A DNA stretch of 64,000 nt from Polytrichum commune (GCA_950295325.1 OX485807.1:28179666-28243665); one strand, 5' to 3'. Positions 10,690-24,284 are shown, counted from the stretch's first letter. Numbers and translations are program-made. Notes: generated by a model from the letters alone, not told the origin.

Positions 10690-13600
10690 CTTGATATCAC
10701 TATACGAATTCGTAGTCTCTAACATAGTATCATAACATTGTTAAGCTTCATGCTCCTTCACCCGTTTAAAATAAAAGAGATGTCATTTTTCATGAGGACC
10801 TTGTCACGACAATATGATTTAGAGAATTGTTTTTTGAGAAATATCACAACATGTTTATTCCTAGCCCTTGGTTGTATTGTTTTCCTATCTAGGGTGAGGG
10901 AACACGAGACTTAATGAGACTTAACATTGTTATGAATGCTAACTCTGACATCAAATTTGCTAGATCACACATTTTCCAAAATTGAAGAGGGAAGGTGGGG
11001 GAGCTCTCATGAAGATGCAGACAGTCTTGTGTTCTTTGCAGCGAGGGTCTCATTCAGTGCCAACCCATTAGATGTTTAGTAAAAGATTCTAGGGACATAA
11101 TACATTGGAAGGGGGAGAATGTTAATAGTGAGAGGTTAATCTTACCATGGTGTGATAATAGTAGGAAGCTAAGATAGAAAGGGTTAGAGATTAGAAAAAT
11201 ACCACAAGAAAGGTGTCAAGGATAAGATGGAAGGTTTTGTTGAAGAGGACCACTAGTCTGAATGTGCGGTTACGAAAGTGATAGGATTAGGAGACTTCGA
11301 CCTTGTTTAGTTAGGATATAAGCAAAGGTACAATTTGTTCACGTATGACCATTTTGTTAAGTATTGTATGAGGTTGCCTCCTTGTGGAATGTATGGAGGA
11401 TAGACTCGTGTTCTACTAGGATTGTGTAGTTATATATGAAGTCGTATTATGTAAGGTTGAGTGTTGAATGCAAGAGATTGATTGTTGAATGTATAAGAGG
11501 GGGTAGTATTGATACAAGTGAAGATCTCTTCAGTAACTTGATAGGATTCTCGGGCAATGTTGTTATGCAACTTAACCTAAGAAGGTAGTGCAAGGTCATG
11601 GAGAATATACATAAAATACTATTGGTTGAGTGTATGAGATAAGGAGGAGTTGCATTTGGAAATTGGTACCGCCTAGTAGAAGTAGGTCAACGAATGTATT
11701 CGAAGAGTGCATACTAATCTAAGTATGGGAAAAAGGTTGGTGCAAGGTAGTGCCCAATAAAGCAATATCGCATCATTGGTAGGATACATGGTAGGTAGTC
11801 TAGACAACAGTAGTTTGGATGATCAATTACAGTAGTACTAGGGATACCAGACATGAAGGGACCTATTAATTCAAATCTTCTTTGGGTAAGATTGTGACGT
11901 CATCTACCTGGGAAAGATGGCAAGGACACACCTAACTCTAGAAGAAGGATTTGACTATGGTTAGCTATGTTAGATCGACGTGCTGGTAACAATAGGGATA
12001 CCTTGTTGGTGATAAAACCTAGTACCAGTAGAGGCAGTGGTATAAGGGAAAGCAAATGAATGTTGACAAAGGAGGTAACGGAAAGCGGCATAATCATGGC
12101 AGTAGTAGAGAACATGTGGTACTAAGGGAAAGTAATAAATGGTCTAGTAACAATGACCGGTTTTATCAAGTGATAGAACAAAGGATTCTTCAACATCCCT
12201 TCTCCAATACCATCACCAAATTTAGTATTGGAGCATCATTAGGACTTGCTTGACCAAGAATCCACGAAGCCAAACAGGAATACATGCGGTGTACAAAAAT
12301 TGGATCGGGTTCTTCTACCCTTCGCCGTCGCAAGCTCAATTGCAATGGTAAAAGCATATGGAACAAATGAAACTTGCCCCCCCCCCCCCCTCTCTCAAAG
12401 CAAGGGGTCTCCTTGGACCATCATAGAAGACATTCTCCACCCTCCTTAGCAACGACGTCAATCTTAGTTGTTGAGGAATGGTCACCTTCAAATCAATTAC
12501 GCCACCTACTAAAACCATCTCTCAAAAGTACAAGTGAAGTAGAAATATGGTTTTAAAATGCACGCCAAGGTTCACTAGACTAAGTAAGCCATGTGCACTT
12601 AGCTTCCCCAAAACTCAACCCTAACAAATGAATTGATTAAACCAAATGAACATTGAAAATTCACACAAGCTATCAAAACATCCATAAACTTTAATCTATA
12701 CCCCCTCCCTCCTCATTAAAATGCTAAGTATATTAACATTTTTAAGGAACATGTTCAATAAGTATTATTCTCATAATTGGGAATAATGCCATCCTGCATC
12801 AACTTGCAACATGGGCTCACAAGAATTCGACCTTGGCCCTTCAATAAGACAAAGTAACACCCTTTGAAATATGCACTCTCAACATGTCCATCATGCCACT
12901 TCCTAAACCTTAATATTAGTCTATTTATGCACATATTCCCAACATACCCCCACAAACTTTGCTCCTCCACCCACTCCCCCCCCCTCCCTCTCCCCAATTT
13001 ATACAACTTAACCCCTTAGAACATCACACAAAAGGTAAATAATCCCTAGTTAATTAAGCTTATTTAAGATATCAAATTGTAAGTCTCAAAGCTTACAGAG
13101 CCCCTTGTCTATAGGTAGGCAGTACTCCTAGGAGTAGACTGAAATGGGGTGAACCCATTTAATAAAACTTTAAGAAGAACATGACCTCAACCATTGTGAG
13201 GCCAAATCCACCACCCTTAAGCGTCCTAGTCCAGGTGATGACTTTGAGAATCACATTTATCTATTACAACATTGAACCATGTGCAAGGTAATTTTCATGT
13301 CCAAATGAACATGTATTGTCTCACTCATTGTACTTTATTAATGTTGGCCTCTTGGCTTGTGCTAGAGTTGGCTTTCTCAAGAGTCCAACCCGCGGCCGTG
13401 GCCACACATGCCTTTAAAGACATCCCCCTCGCAACCTTTGGCCTAACCTCCTTTGTCTCGTCATCGCGGGGGTCATCCACCTTCTCCATTAATAATGCAA
13501 GTGATTTATTTGCCCAATAAGATGCGAGTGTTCAAAAACACTGTTCTTACTAGTCCACTCCAATTACATTTACTAGCAAGCCACACCTCACACTACCTAG

Positions 13601-13815
13601 CCTAATAAGTCTAAAACTTACATATGCACTAGAATAATCTAAAATGCATAACTTGCCCTATGCTTAGTTTTAGTGATAATGTTCGATTTGGGCTAAGCTT
13701 TAGGCCCCTAAACCCATTCCTCGGTAACCCAGCTTAAACCAACCATCCAGGTTCCCTTAAAGTTGACCTTCGCTTTCACCACTTCAATGAGCTGGTCTTG
13801 GCCCTTTCGGCTACT
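10690..13815. other. No gene recognised
   Basis: Long stretch with scattered short open frames that overlap and carry no recognisable motif. A C-tract of about 14 lies at 12377, which makes the proline-rich frame at 12374 a composition artefact. Confidence 0.35.
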
Positions 13816-13823
13816 GAGATAAC

Positions 13824-13992
13824 GAGCCTTGGGAGGCCCCTGGACTAGCAGTCCCGGCAGCAGTTCAGCCTGGGAGGCCCTGGACTAAGCAGTCCCGGCA
13901 GCAGTTGAGCCTTGGGAGGCCCCTGGACTAGCAGTCCCGACAGCAGTTGAGCCTTGGGAGGCCCCTGGACAAGCACTCCCGGCAGCAGTTGA
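13824..13992 (+). repeat. Four-copy 42-bp tandem repeat
   Basis: Four successive units of about 42 bp, each reading GCCTTGGGAGGCCCCTGGAC, AGCAGTCCCGGCAGCAGTT with small variants. The units begin near 13824, 13866, 13908 and 13950. The unit has a length divisible by three but no long open frame runs through it. GC content is well above the surroundings. Confidence 0.75.
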
Positions 13993-14099
13993 TGAAATCA
14001 ACACCAAACTAATTTCAACTCTAGTGCTTAATCAATTGCTCATCTAAGCCTCTTAACTAATGAATGCACACCTCCCACTAAATTAATCCAATCTAACCA

Positions 14100-14410
14100 C
14101 TACTCATGAGCTTAGTCCAATGACTCTAAGCTTCCCCTACTCATAAGAGGGATTAACTTCCTAACTTCACTATAACTAACTAATCCACACATAAGCCTCA
14201 AACTCTAAGAGCTCGCTCCCCTTGAGAGGATTTGAGAGGGAGAGCTTAACTACTTAACTTCACTAAAACTAATGACCCACACACGTGGCTCAAGCTCTTA
14301 AGAGCTTGCTCCCTTGAGAGCGCTTGATGGAGAGAGTGGCAAATGAGAGAAAGAACACCTTAAGTAGCAGAGAGGGAGAGAGGGAGAGAGGGAGAGAGGG
14401 AGAGAGATAG
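14100..14410. repeat. Imperfect tandem duplication plus (GAGAGAGG)n
   Basis: Two similar units occur from about 14140 to 14340. Each has CTTAACTTCACTA.AACTAA, a CACACA.AAGC/GTGGC stretch, CTCAAGCTCTAAGAGCTCGC-like sequence and CCTTGAGAG. A purine microsatellite of repeated GGGAGAGA follows at about 14367-14408. Non-coding. Confidence 0.55.
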
Positions 14411-17400
14411 GGTGAGAGGATTAGCACCTCCAATCACAATCCTTTAACCCTCTCCTCCAAAGTAGGGACTAATCCCCATCCACCAAGCTTCCTTCTTCCT
14501 AAACTACCAAGGTGGATCCAAAAGTGGGCATTTAACCCGTGGAGCTCACCTTGCCTCACCTTACCCTTTACTCACATAATCAAGGCATCCTCTTATTGAA
14601 ATCAAACCTTGAAATAACTACACCACACATTCTAATGCCTAAACTTAAATCCACACCACACTTCACTCTTTTTATGTTTTGTGAATAATCATAACACATC
14701 AAAGTCAAACTAAAATTGGTTTCGAAGAGTTAATCACCACATGTGGGCACCATTTTGGGCTCACAACCATGTTGACAATAAATTGCCGAAGTTCGTTTTA
14801 TTTGTTTGTTTTACAAACTACATAGGAGTTTCAAGGTCTTCACCTTCAACTTTACATGGTTGCCACAAATCCTTGGCCAACTTGACCTAGTCAATAATGT
14901 GTCCACTTTTTGACTCACATACGTATACATGTGCGTAATAGGAAACTCATTTGCTAGCATTGTCAAATGAGGAGTGTTGTGGGGTAGCCAACAATTGACC
15001 ATGTGAAAGGAACTACTTATAAAGAATATGAAAGGGGCAACGATAATGGATGTGAAATGATGATGGTGGAAGTTTAATGTTACAAAATTATGTCATAAAT
15101 TGGTCTATGTATATACATGCACTCAAAAAAAGTCATTGTTATCGTTATTGTTGCTTACATAACATTGTTGAGTTATAGGATGATACACCATGGGGTTGGG
15201 GATTTGTTGGGCACTATGCCTTTTTAAATATTGAGATTGCTTTACAAAATGAACAATGTTCAACCTAAACGCTATTCACACAAGGATTATCAACCAATAC
15301 GTAACCAATCATGGCCTTCTTCTATTGAAATTGTGGCCAATACATTAATATTAAAAGAAAATGTTTGCATCCCCAAGCCCCATGTTAGTTGTTGGAAGGG
15401 CTAGGCACATGGCCCAAAAATGAGATGCTTCAACTGCATGCAACAGTTTGGGAGCCTAGGCAACCAGCTAGGTGGTGGTAATGTACAGCTAAATCCATGC
15501 TACAGCCAATACAAGCCACCATGCATGCTACATGTAAAAATGTAGTAGGTTTTTTTTTACCCCAATGCAATGAACACACTGCATGTGTTTTACTCGATGG
15601 TATAAATATGTGTTTTTATAACGAAGATTTATTATTGCTTTCAAATTTTACTTTTTATTGTTGTGGTCCATGTCCTCTAAGGGCCGCCCGGGCTGTGGAA
15701 GCCCATGCCATGTGCTCAACCCTTGACGTTGTACCAACCTAGCTAGTTGATTGGCCCATAATGAAGGCCCATCTATATATATATAGATGGTGTCGCATGA
15801 CATTTGGTACCATATAGCAAGTCACAAAGGCCATAATTAGTACAACACAACAATTTTTAAATGGAAAACTTAATAAAATATTAAGTGTAGTGACCAAGGG
15901 TCGTGACCACTGCTTTCTAAACTCTCTCATTGGTGAAAACACGAGTTGGTGGTCTCACTTCGCTTTGCACTAGACCACTGAAGACAAGACTGATAATGTC
16001 AAAGTATAATTAAAAAATGACATGGAATCCTAAATGTTTTGAAATGGATATTGTCTAGTGGCTACAATGAGACCACCCAAATGTGGGTGATTGTTAGCTT
16101 TACATTATATCATGTGATCAAGGCTTTTGAAAATTAAAACAAGATTTGGATTTCTCATTGTCACGGCTCTTAGACTAAGGGTAATGACCATGAGAAATCC
16201 TAACCACTTTTTCTCAAGACCCTTGGTCAGCAATCTAAAACATGCGCCTAGCTTGTCATAACTCTTACTATCCTTAATGTTTTATGTATTTTTCAAGATT
16301 CTTAAGCTTGCTTTCATGAAACATATATGAAGCCACTTATTTTGACACAAAGTCAAAGAACACATCCCTACAGTCCGACCTTATATATAAGGTTGTGAGC
16401 TTCGTGTAAGCAATTTCAAAACCAAAACTTAAGAATTTTTGTGTAAAATGAAGACAACATTAGATACGTGGATATTTTGCGCATCCTACCAGGACATATG
16501 ACATATTTGAAGATGCATACGTGAACATGATCATATGTATAGAGTTTAAACCACATTTGATAATGAAATTGACAATTTGTCATTCAACATATCAAAGATG
16601 ATGTTTTGTTCTATGCATACATAATCATCTCGGTGATACACAAATCACATTTAGAACAAACATGATATAATTTGCATTTCTTAAGAATTATTTGAATGTG
16701 ATGGTTAAAAAAAATGAATATTTAGATCATTTCAACTTGTTATTGTATTTCTATGTCAAATTGTCAATAGAGACATATATCCCCAATAACTCTTTCTTGG
16801 AGATAAGCACCATCTGAGGATTGAACGCTGAAGCTTTTTGTTGACAGCCCATGCCAACTGAAAGAGGTGATGTCAAAAGGAGCCGACGTCAGCAGCTTAA
16901 ATTTGGCCACTGCTCGGATAAGGTTGCAAGCAGTGCCCAGGAACAGTGTTCAAGATTGAAGCCCTTGTATCATGGGTTTCATTTGGAAGGGCTCTCAAAT
17001 TTCAGCCCTTCAATTGAAGGACTGGTTCAAATCCAAGACGTCAATCTAATAATATAGAAATGAAATACAGAATTCATATTAAACATGTGCATGAATTAGA
17101 TGGTACGTGTTTCCAGTACAATGTGGAAAAATAAAGAATCAACCATTTGACTTCACTTCTTGTAGTGACAATGCCCTACGCTTGTTGGTTCTTGTGGCAA
17201 ACATATTATATCGAGGACTTCAAGTGACGTCTTCATTTTCAATTTGGGGTTGCATTTTGAAGGGTTGTTTTGAGAGAGGTATATTTTGAAGGGCCAAATT
17301 GCATTCGAAGGGCATTGAAGACCTCAATCTTGAACACCGCTCGAGAAGTTTTTGGGCATAGTAAGTCAAGATCCTTGTGATTCTAAATCCAGCTAGTTAC

Positions 17401-18440
17401 ATGTTGACAACATCTTCCGGTTTTGCTTCATTCATTTGAGGTATGTTCTGTAAATTCCTCTAAAACGATCGGTAATTCTCCTGAAGTCTCCAACTTCAAT
17501 CGGTTATTTCTCAAACTCAACCGGTTCATCTGTAACTAACCGCCGGTTCTCCCCGGACATAGGTCGCAAGTAGCCCAACAAAAAGCTGAACTAGTTGTAG
17601 CGATTTTGGGTATTTTAAGTGAAGATAAGCAACCATAAAAGGCAGTTGTAGGTACATGCAAAGTAGTGAGACTAGCCGGGCCATGGCGTCCTATGTTGTA
17701 CTACTCTTGGCCTTTAGAGCCATTTTTCTTTGAGTAAAGGTTCTATCATCTCCTGCACTCCAACAGTTGTTGTGTCTTGTCGGTTGCACATGGCGATCTG
17801 TCGCAGCCACCACCCAAAGGCACTAACCGAGGCTTCAAAGAGTTTCTGTAACACCCTCATCACTAAACCCACAGCTTGACTAAGTCATATCCACCGCGTG
17901 CCCTACTAACACTTTATGAATATAGCGATTGTGTTGGGAAAATCGTTCACTGGTTGGAGGTTGGTTACAATTTCAATGGAGAATCATACATAGTATGGCA
18001 AACCCTAATCCACTTTTCAAAACATCGTTATATATGCACATTCCTCAAAAAATAGAAAGAAATAAACTGTACGATTTTGTCTTCTCGAAAACGACCTCCA
18101 ACATGTGGCAACCACAATGTGATCTCTGAACACTGAGGATTGAAAAAAACCATCTTTTGTCAATGCTTGAACATCAACATGCATGCTTCTGGTTGATCTC
18201 TTAAACCTTTATGTTAAGAACATGTTTGCACTATGGACATTAACATGGCCAACACTTGTCGTCACAGTTCGTTTACGTTATATGTGTGGGGGTTATGAAT
18301 TGTTGTTGTTTAGTCTCTGAAAATCTCTCAAGAACTTCTAGGGTATTCAAGTATCCAATTTGACTGTCATTCAGGTCTTATCTTTTGCTTGCTTCTGGGC
18401 TGCGAGACCCTCAGCCTCTGGGCCTGCCATGCATACATCA
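14411..18440. other. No gene; small AT palindromes
   Basis: No supported gene. A 22-bp perfect palindrome built on CATCTATATAT lies at 15769-15790. A smaller one (CCTTATATATAAGG) lies near 16380. Fragments at 17450-17570 belong to the CCGGTT-rich repeat also seen near 10.1 kb. Confidence 0.35.
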
Positions 18441-18754
18441 TATACAGTCTAACCCTGATATAATTACAACACTCGATAATACAGCACCTCGATTATACCA
18501 TGCGTTTCCTGTCGACCAAATTTTCTAGTGTTAATTTACCCCAATAATATGACTACAACAGTTGTAGTATGACAAGTTTTAGGCATGTTTTGTCATTTGA
18601 TGGAGGTAATTAATGCGTGAATGTGGTGGGGTCCACACTGAGGATGTGCCTTGGGATTAGGGAGTACATGGAGAATTCATCAATTGCTTGATTTAAAGTT
18701 AACTCAAATTAATTGTTTTAAACCTTGCTTTCAAAACAAACCTTGCGCTTTTAA

Positions 18755-19311
18755 GGGCCGGTTTACACTATGGACCATGAAGTTGGACCAGGGTTCTGCA
18801 AGGCAGCAGCTGATTGGCTCTTGAAGTTGTCCCGGGACAACTTCGGCTTACACTAAGGAAAAAATGGCAGAGGGACCATGGAGGTTGAGGTCCCCAAAAT
18901 ATAATTTTTAAGGCCTAATAAATGCACTGACATGGTCCAACGGGTTTTGCGGTGAGAGAGGCAAGAGAGGTTGTAAAAATTGTTGTGAGAAGATTTGCAA
19001 GCCACATGTTTGACACATTTAACAAGAAGTTCAGACAGTTGAAGCCCAAGAGAAGACAAGAGAATGATCAAACTTGAATTTTTTTCAAAATTGCCCTTTT
19101 TGGACATGTATTAAAAAAATCAGCACCTTCACTTTTGGGTGCGTGGTCATTCTTCTTGGTCCACATTTGGTTTCCACCTAGTGAGGGGCCCAAGGCTCTC
19201 AAAACTAATTTTTTATGAAGTTGGACCATGGAAGTCGGACCATGGACTCAAACCATTGACAAAGGCCATCTTCCATGGTCCGACTTCATGGTCCATAGTG
19301 TAAACCGGCCC
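18755..19311. mobile_element. PIF/Harbinger-like MITE with long terminal repeats
   Basis: 557 bp beginning GGGCCGGTTTACACTATGG. The right end is the inverted form of the same sequence; about 36 bp match with a single difference. A TAA duplication flanks it at 18752-18754 and 19312-19314, the 3-bp TWA target of the PIF/Harbinger superfamily. The interior repeats the motif GGACCATG several times and has no transposase. The good terminal repeats suggest one of the younger insertions in the window. Confidence 0.85.
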
Positions 19312-19639
19312 TAAGTCTTTGGGTTTGGGTGGAGGTTGGAGGGTTTAGGGATTGCTCGATCTATAAACTAGAATTATGAAGTTGTTGATTTCTTTTCTTG
19401 ATTTGAAATTTGTCCGCACACCTGAATCTCACATCTCTATGGATTGGAAATTTCACTCCATGCCAACTTAAGCTCCTAAATTTGCCCATGCCATTCTTTA
19501 ATTTCTTGGCTCTAGAGGCGATGGTAGTCTTGAGTGATGGATGCTTTTCATTTCAGTTATAATTTTAATAATTTCGGTTTTGATTGCCACGTTTGCACAC
19601 AAAACAACTTGTGCACAATTTGGTAAGCATTGTTGACCT

Positions 19640-20760
19640 CCTTCACATTGGTTATGGCACCAAAAGATGTTTACAATATGGATGAATATGGTTTATTTTA
19701 TCGTGCCCAACCCAACAAAACACTAAGCACAAGGAAAAATTTGTGGGCGCCAAATTCAAAAGGACCATCTCGCTCTTGCTCTTGTTGCAAACACGGCATG
19801 CAGTGACAAGTTGAAAATGGTGATTATTTACAAAACTCTACGCCCAAGATGCTTTGGAGGTGGTTGCCAACAAATTATGTGTGGCCGTTTTGTGAACCAA
19901 ACGGCATGAGTGACATCATATGTCTTTATAATTGGATGATGAGCCTCAATGTACATTTTAAATCTCAAAAGTGGAATGTACTTTTAGTTATGGACAATCC
20001 TACCACTCATTCCCTTATGCATGCTAGTAGGGGTGAATCATTTGGTTTTTAGACCTTGCAATTGACCAATTTTTATACATTTTTCTTACCGCCTAATGTT
20101 ACAAGTGTGGTTACAACCCTTGGATTAGGGAATAATTGCTACATTCAAAGTTCAATGTAAGAACAAACTTTGGGATGGGTCCTATCTCAATTTGATTCTT
20201 CTACTACTCACCATGACTTGAGGAAAATAATGCATGATGTAAGGCTAGCTAGTATGTAATGCTCTCGAGTGTGGAGAGAGACGAATCTCCAAATTATACA
20301 AAACAACCGGAGGATGTCCAAAATTTTACCTATAGATTCGAGTGCCAGTTTTGCCATGGATGGCAAATGTGAGAAATTGAGAATGAAAGTACCAACAAAT
20401 GAATTGGCAAGTCTCATTTCCTCTTTGAATCTTGGAAGTGAAGAATCACTTATTGAAGAATATGTGCAATTGGCATGAGATAAAAAATTGTTGATGCAAA
20501 GTACAACATGGCTTAGTCGGCGGATTTGGCATGGGGTAGAACGAAGAGCCAATTTGAGGGGAATGACTTCGATGACCCACCAACACCAATAGTCAAGTTT
20601 CTTGAAGCATGTAAATATGCCCAATTACTATAAAATTTTGCAGAAGAGCATCCTTCAGAGTTTTAGTTGTAGATGTGATGAAGATGCAATCTTTTATGAA
20701 TAAATTGAGCAAGACGCCAATTTCCTACATCAACAAACATCATCAAAAGACAATGAATTT
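19640..20760 (+). pseudogene. Pogo/Jerky-like DDE transposase, broken
   Basis: Reading across frames recovers the pogo/Tigger (CENP-B/Jerky-like) catalytic region in order. At 19668 is VYNMDEYGLFYR, then NKTLSTR, with the first catalytic D in NMDE. After a frameshift near 19755 comes HLALALVANTACSDKLKMVI. At about 19985 is LLVMDNPTTHS, with the second D. At about 20080 is FFLPPNVTSVV. At 20270-20330 is SRVWRETNL..IQNNRRMSKILP, then a tail ELASLISSLNLGSEE..IEEYVQLA and PTPIVKFLEACKYAQLL. Several stops and frameshifts mean it is not functional. The N-terminal DNA-binding region is not recoverable. The long minus-strand frame at 20208-20624 is its antisense shadow. Confidence 0.75.
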
Positions 20761-20962
20761 TTTTTTTAGTGCGTGGTATGGTGAAGACATCATCATGGGA
20801 CTACATTTTTTGTAACTCATATTGTATGACATTGTGAGCATATTTCTTTAATAGAAATGATCTTTCATACTTATGTATCTTCATTGTGTATACAAGATGA
20901 CATTTCACATTGACATAGGTCATTTTCTTGGAAAACCTCCATAATAGGACATGTGAGGCCAA

Positions 20963-21096
20963 AATGTCATATTATGCATAATATGACATTTGGATCATAC
21001 GACACTTTCTTGCACAACCAAATATGTCATATTATGCATAATATGACATTTGGATCATACGGCACTTTCTTGCACAACCAAATATGCCATATTAAA
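20963..21096. repeat. 60-bp tandem repeat containing a 28-bp palindrome
   Basis: Two and a half units with an exact 60-bp period. Each unit carries a perfect 28-bp palindrome whose half is AATGTCATATTATG, then TTGGATCATACG, CACTTTCTTGCACAACC. The third unit is cut short after GCCATATTA. It lies at the 3' end of the pogo-like element and probably represents subterminal transposase-binding repeats. Confidence 0.8.
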
Positions 21097-21109
21097 GGGG
21101 TGGAACAAT

Positions 21110-22680
21110 AGATGGAGAGCATTTAATCGATTGTTTGTTTGTAGTTTGTTTATTACATGCGTCCAGTGGTGCAAGTCACTTGTACTATTTTTGGCTTTGT
21201 TAATTACACCATGGCCATTAAGAGATTGAGAAAATTATTCAAATGTTATCAATCATTTCATTCTAATAATATGAGTACATTGCTTCACCCAAGTTTTTTG
21301 GAGCTTGAACCTGCTAATGCAATGTGAGAATGTGAGAATGAACACAATATAATTTTGAATAGAATATGGCTTATTCCTGTCCCCATCCAACGTCCAAACT
21401 CATTTGAATAACGTTATGTTTGGGATATTCAAGGGTTGTTTACACTACAAAGGTGGTTGTGGTTAACTCCTAAAGACTGAAGTGGACGGCTTTGTCTTGG
21501 TAGGTTGGTAGTCACCACTACCCGATAATAGCAACCTACATCCTTACATTGTAATATTATGGTTTTGGACACATTGAAACCCCTTGGACAACTAACATTT
21601 TGTGGGAACATTCCTAACTCTACAAAACTTCCATGCATATAGTTAGATATACCAAAAGAGGTGCCACATTTCTTTAATGAGATTTTGAATAAGACTAATT
21701 TATGTCATGCGATTTTTCTTTGTCCTTTAGAGGTTAATCACTAACAATTATCTTCTTTCTGAATTCTTGGGTTGACCACACTTGCAACAATCATCCGGAT
21801 AATGAAGCCGCATATCTGCCAAGTCTATCTTCAAGAGTTGTCCCAAGAAAATTCCCCACAACCCTGGCCAACATTATCCATACTTGCCATATGGGATTTC
21901 ATGTAAATTTGTCATCCATTGAAAATGTTATGGGATGTAGTCCAAAAATGACCTCATGTAAGTTACCTAAAACGAGGGTCCATGACACTCAACCAATGAA
22001 AATTCAAAGATTCTCTAGAACCATGGCCAAATGGCTTTCGTGTAGACAAGCCCTTAATATGCAACATTTTCCATAGAATTAGAAACCAAAAAAGAACCAC
22101 GACCATCCCTAATATAAACAACGCTTCACTAGCCTTTGTTTTGTAGTATTGACATCAACATGTGGGCAACATGCACTACATGATTTCCGAATTGATTGGT
22201 TTTACCATTGTACTCTCCCACTAGATGGTTTTCAACTCTACCATCTTCATAGGATCATAAGATCATATAGTGGAAAAGAAGTAATGGGAATACCATCTGA
22301 AGTGATGGGAACTCATCGTCACAATTTCTTATGTGTCACATTACGAATTGCTGTTCGTCGCCCCTCAAGATTCCCCAAGATTTCCAATGTGTTCATGAAT
22401 TTGATTGTCATTCGAGTCTTGTGTTTTGTTTGCTTCCAAGCTTGCGTCACCCTTGTCCTGCTCATGATTTGTGGCAACCATGTTACACGGGTAGATCACT
22501 TAGTGCATTTTAAAAACGACGTGCGGCATAATATAGAGAGGATTAAAATCATTTGAAATAAAAATTAGAAAATAATTCCAAATAATGAAGGGGCCATTAA
22601 ATGTAGACAATCCCATTATAAGTAAGTTAGATGGACATTAAACGTGGGCCATTATTTTTTTGTAAAATTAATATAGGGGC
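21110..22680. other. No gene recognised
   Basis: AT-rich DNA. The frame at 22149-22556 (135 codons) has a second overlapping frame, no recognisable motif and no codon pattern I would trust. I see nothing else. Confidence 0.35.
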
Positions 22681-22689
22681 TGAAGATAA

Positions 22690-22800
22690 GGATCCTATGT
22701 GTTTTCATCATAACAGTGTTTGCAATGGTATTACTTTGCTATGGTCTCCTATGTGTGTTCTTCATAACTCTGTTTGCAATGATATTACTGTTTGCACCCT
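22690..22800. repeat. Two-copy ~56-bp tandem duplication
   Basis: CCTATGTGTKTTCWTCATAA, then a CTGTTTGCAATGRTATTACT-like stretch, occurs twice, starting near 22692 and 22748. The copies are slightly diverged and non-coding. Confidence 0.55.
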
Positions 22801-22869
22801 TCTTTGTTTCCATGCTTTCCCTCAACACTCGTCAATTGCGTTAGGAAGTAGATTAACGTTTATTACTTA

Positions 22870-24280
22870 AAAGGAATATAGAGTACAAAAAATTACAGTG
22901 ACTTGGACAATATAAGTAACGGAAGGGTGCAAACAAATGGGCCATTTTTGAAATTTAAGTAATTATAGGGAGGCTTTAATTCAACCCTTGAAGGTAAATA
23001 GCCCCAAAACAAAAAACCCCCAGCCGCACGTGGTGCACAAAAATGCCTTAAAGTGATCTACCCATGCCATGTTAGATGGCCTAGTAAGAACCTACCACCT
23101 ATAGCTTTATGGTCGATTCACTCCAATGTATTGCACCGGAATAAAATATGATTCATCATGAATCATGCTAATTCCGGTGTCAATTTCTCTTTTGAAAAGG
23201 AAACTACAACCTTTAAGAGGATCCCAACATTCTCACCTCCAACTTACATAACCGCTATAAATTTGTGACCCTCTTGGCTAGACAACTCACGATCCATGCC
23301 ACTCATGTAAGGGGTTTGGTAGAAACGTACCCTCTTATAGGTTTGTGGCTCATTCATCCCCACTTGATCTTACTAGACTAATTTACGATCTTCATTCTCA
23401 CCTTCAAGTTACATGCTTACTATGCATCCTTGGCTTGACTGGCGTGTGTTTCATGGGGCTTATGTAAATTCATTCATCATGGATGAAAGGGCTACAGTAA
23501 AAGAAAAACCCTTGTAAAAATGGTTGTTGGTTCATTCCAAGTGGACCCTCTAAACTAATTTGGGCACTCCCATTCCATTTGTGAAAGTTAAACCATGTAG
23601 AAATAGTCATTTCCATGCTATAGTATAGTTCATTGTGCTTTCGCCTTCTTCATAACTTAGATGAGCTTACATAGAGTCTGCCACGAATAAGTCCTTGGAT
23701 GGCTTGGGCCAGAGCGTACAATGCATTTATGGTTAGCAGTTAATTAACGGTTCTTTGTGTGAAGAGCTTGATTATTAAATGCACCTAGAGGTGCAAGCTA
23801 TTAGGGTTGTTATCACCTCCCTAGTACCCTGGCTTGACACTCAGATATAGCTAGGGGACTTGCTAGCTTGAACTTGGTAGGGAGAAGTGAATAACATACT
23901 ACTTAAGAAATTCAGACATTTTCTTTGTACACCCTAACCTCCGTAATGCCACCCTCCGTAATATCGCTCCCTCTCTTGTATCCCGAAACCCTAGGGAACG
24001 GTTGTGCTCCGTTTAAATATCCCTCCTCAATATCACATTTCCCTCTCATATATCGTGGATTTTGACATTAAAATAATCCACCAAATAATTTGAAAAAACA
24101 TGCTTTCACACATAATTGTTGTCATTCTTACAATGTCAACTTTGTGTTATTCCATAATCTCACACACTACACGAATTCTCTATTATCATGTATCCATTTT
24201 AACATTGCAAACCTCCTTAATATCACATGCACTTGGTTGCCACATGCATGATATTAGAGAGGTTAGAGTGTATAGGGTGC
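22870..24280. other. No gene; diffuse internal repetition
   Basis: Between 23080 and 23460 two similar passages (a CCTACCACCTATAG or CGTACCCTCTTATAG phrase followed by GTTGTGGCTCATTCA-like sequence, then ATTCTCACCT) suggest an old ~200-bp duplication. No gene could be supported. Confidence 0.35.
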
Positions 24281-24284
24281 CACG

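Larger units (their letters stand above)
18446..21100 (+). mobile_element. Decayed pogo-like (Tc1/mariner) DNA transposon
   Basis: The left end CAGTCTAACCCTGATATAAT follows TA and continues with ACACTCGATAATAC, typical of pogo/Tigger termini and their TA target. A broken DDE transposase lies at about 19640-20760. The right end, past a 60-bp palindromic tandem repeat, is degraded and lacks the matching CAGT end, so the 3' boundary is approximate. A complete Harbinger-like MITE at 18755-19311 sits inside, so this element predates that insertion. The first ~170 bp align with the deleted relative at 7.2 kb. Confidence 0.65.

Noticed and set aside
12374-12556. Proline-rich protein
   Set aside because: The proline run is the translation of a C homopolymer; overlapping frames exist on both strands.
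13824-13992. CRISPR-like array
   Set aside because: The 42-bp units are contiguous tandem copies with no unique spacers, and the DNA is plant nuclear.
20208-20624. 138-codon minus-strand gene
   Set aside because: It is antisense to the pogo-like transposase remnant and has no motif of its own.
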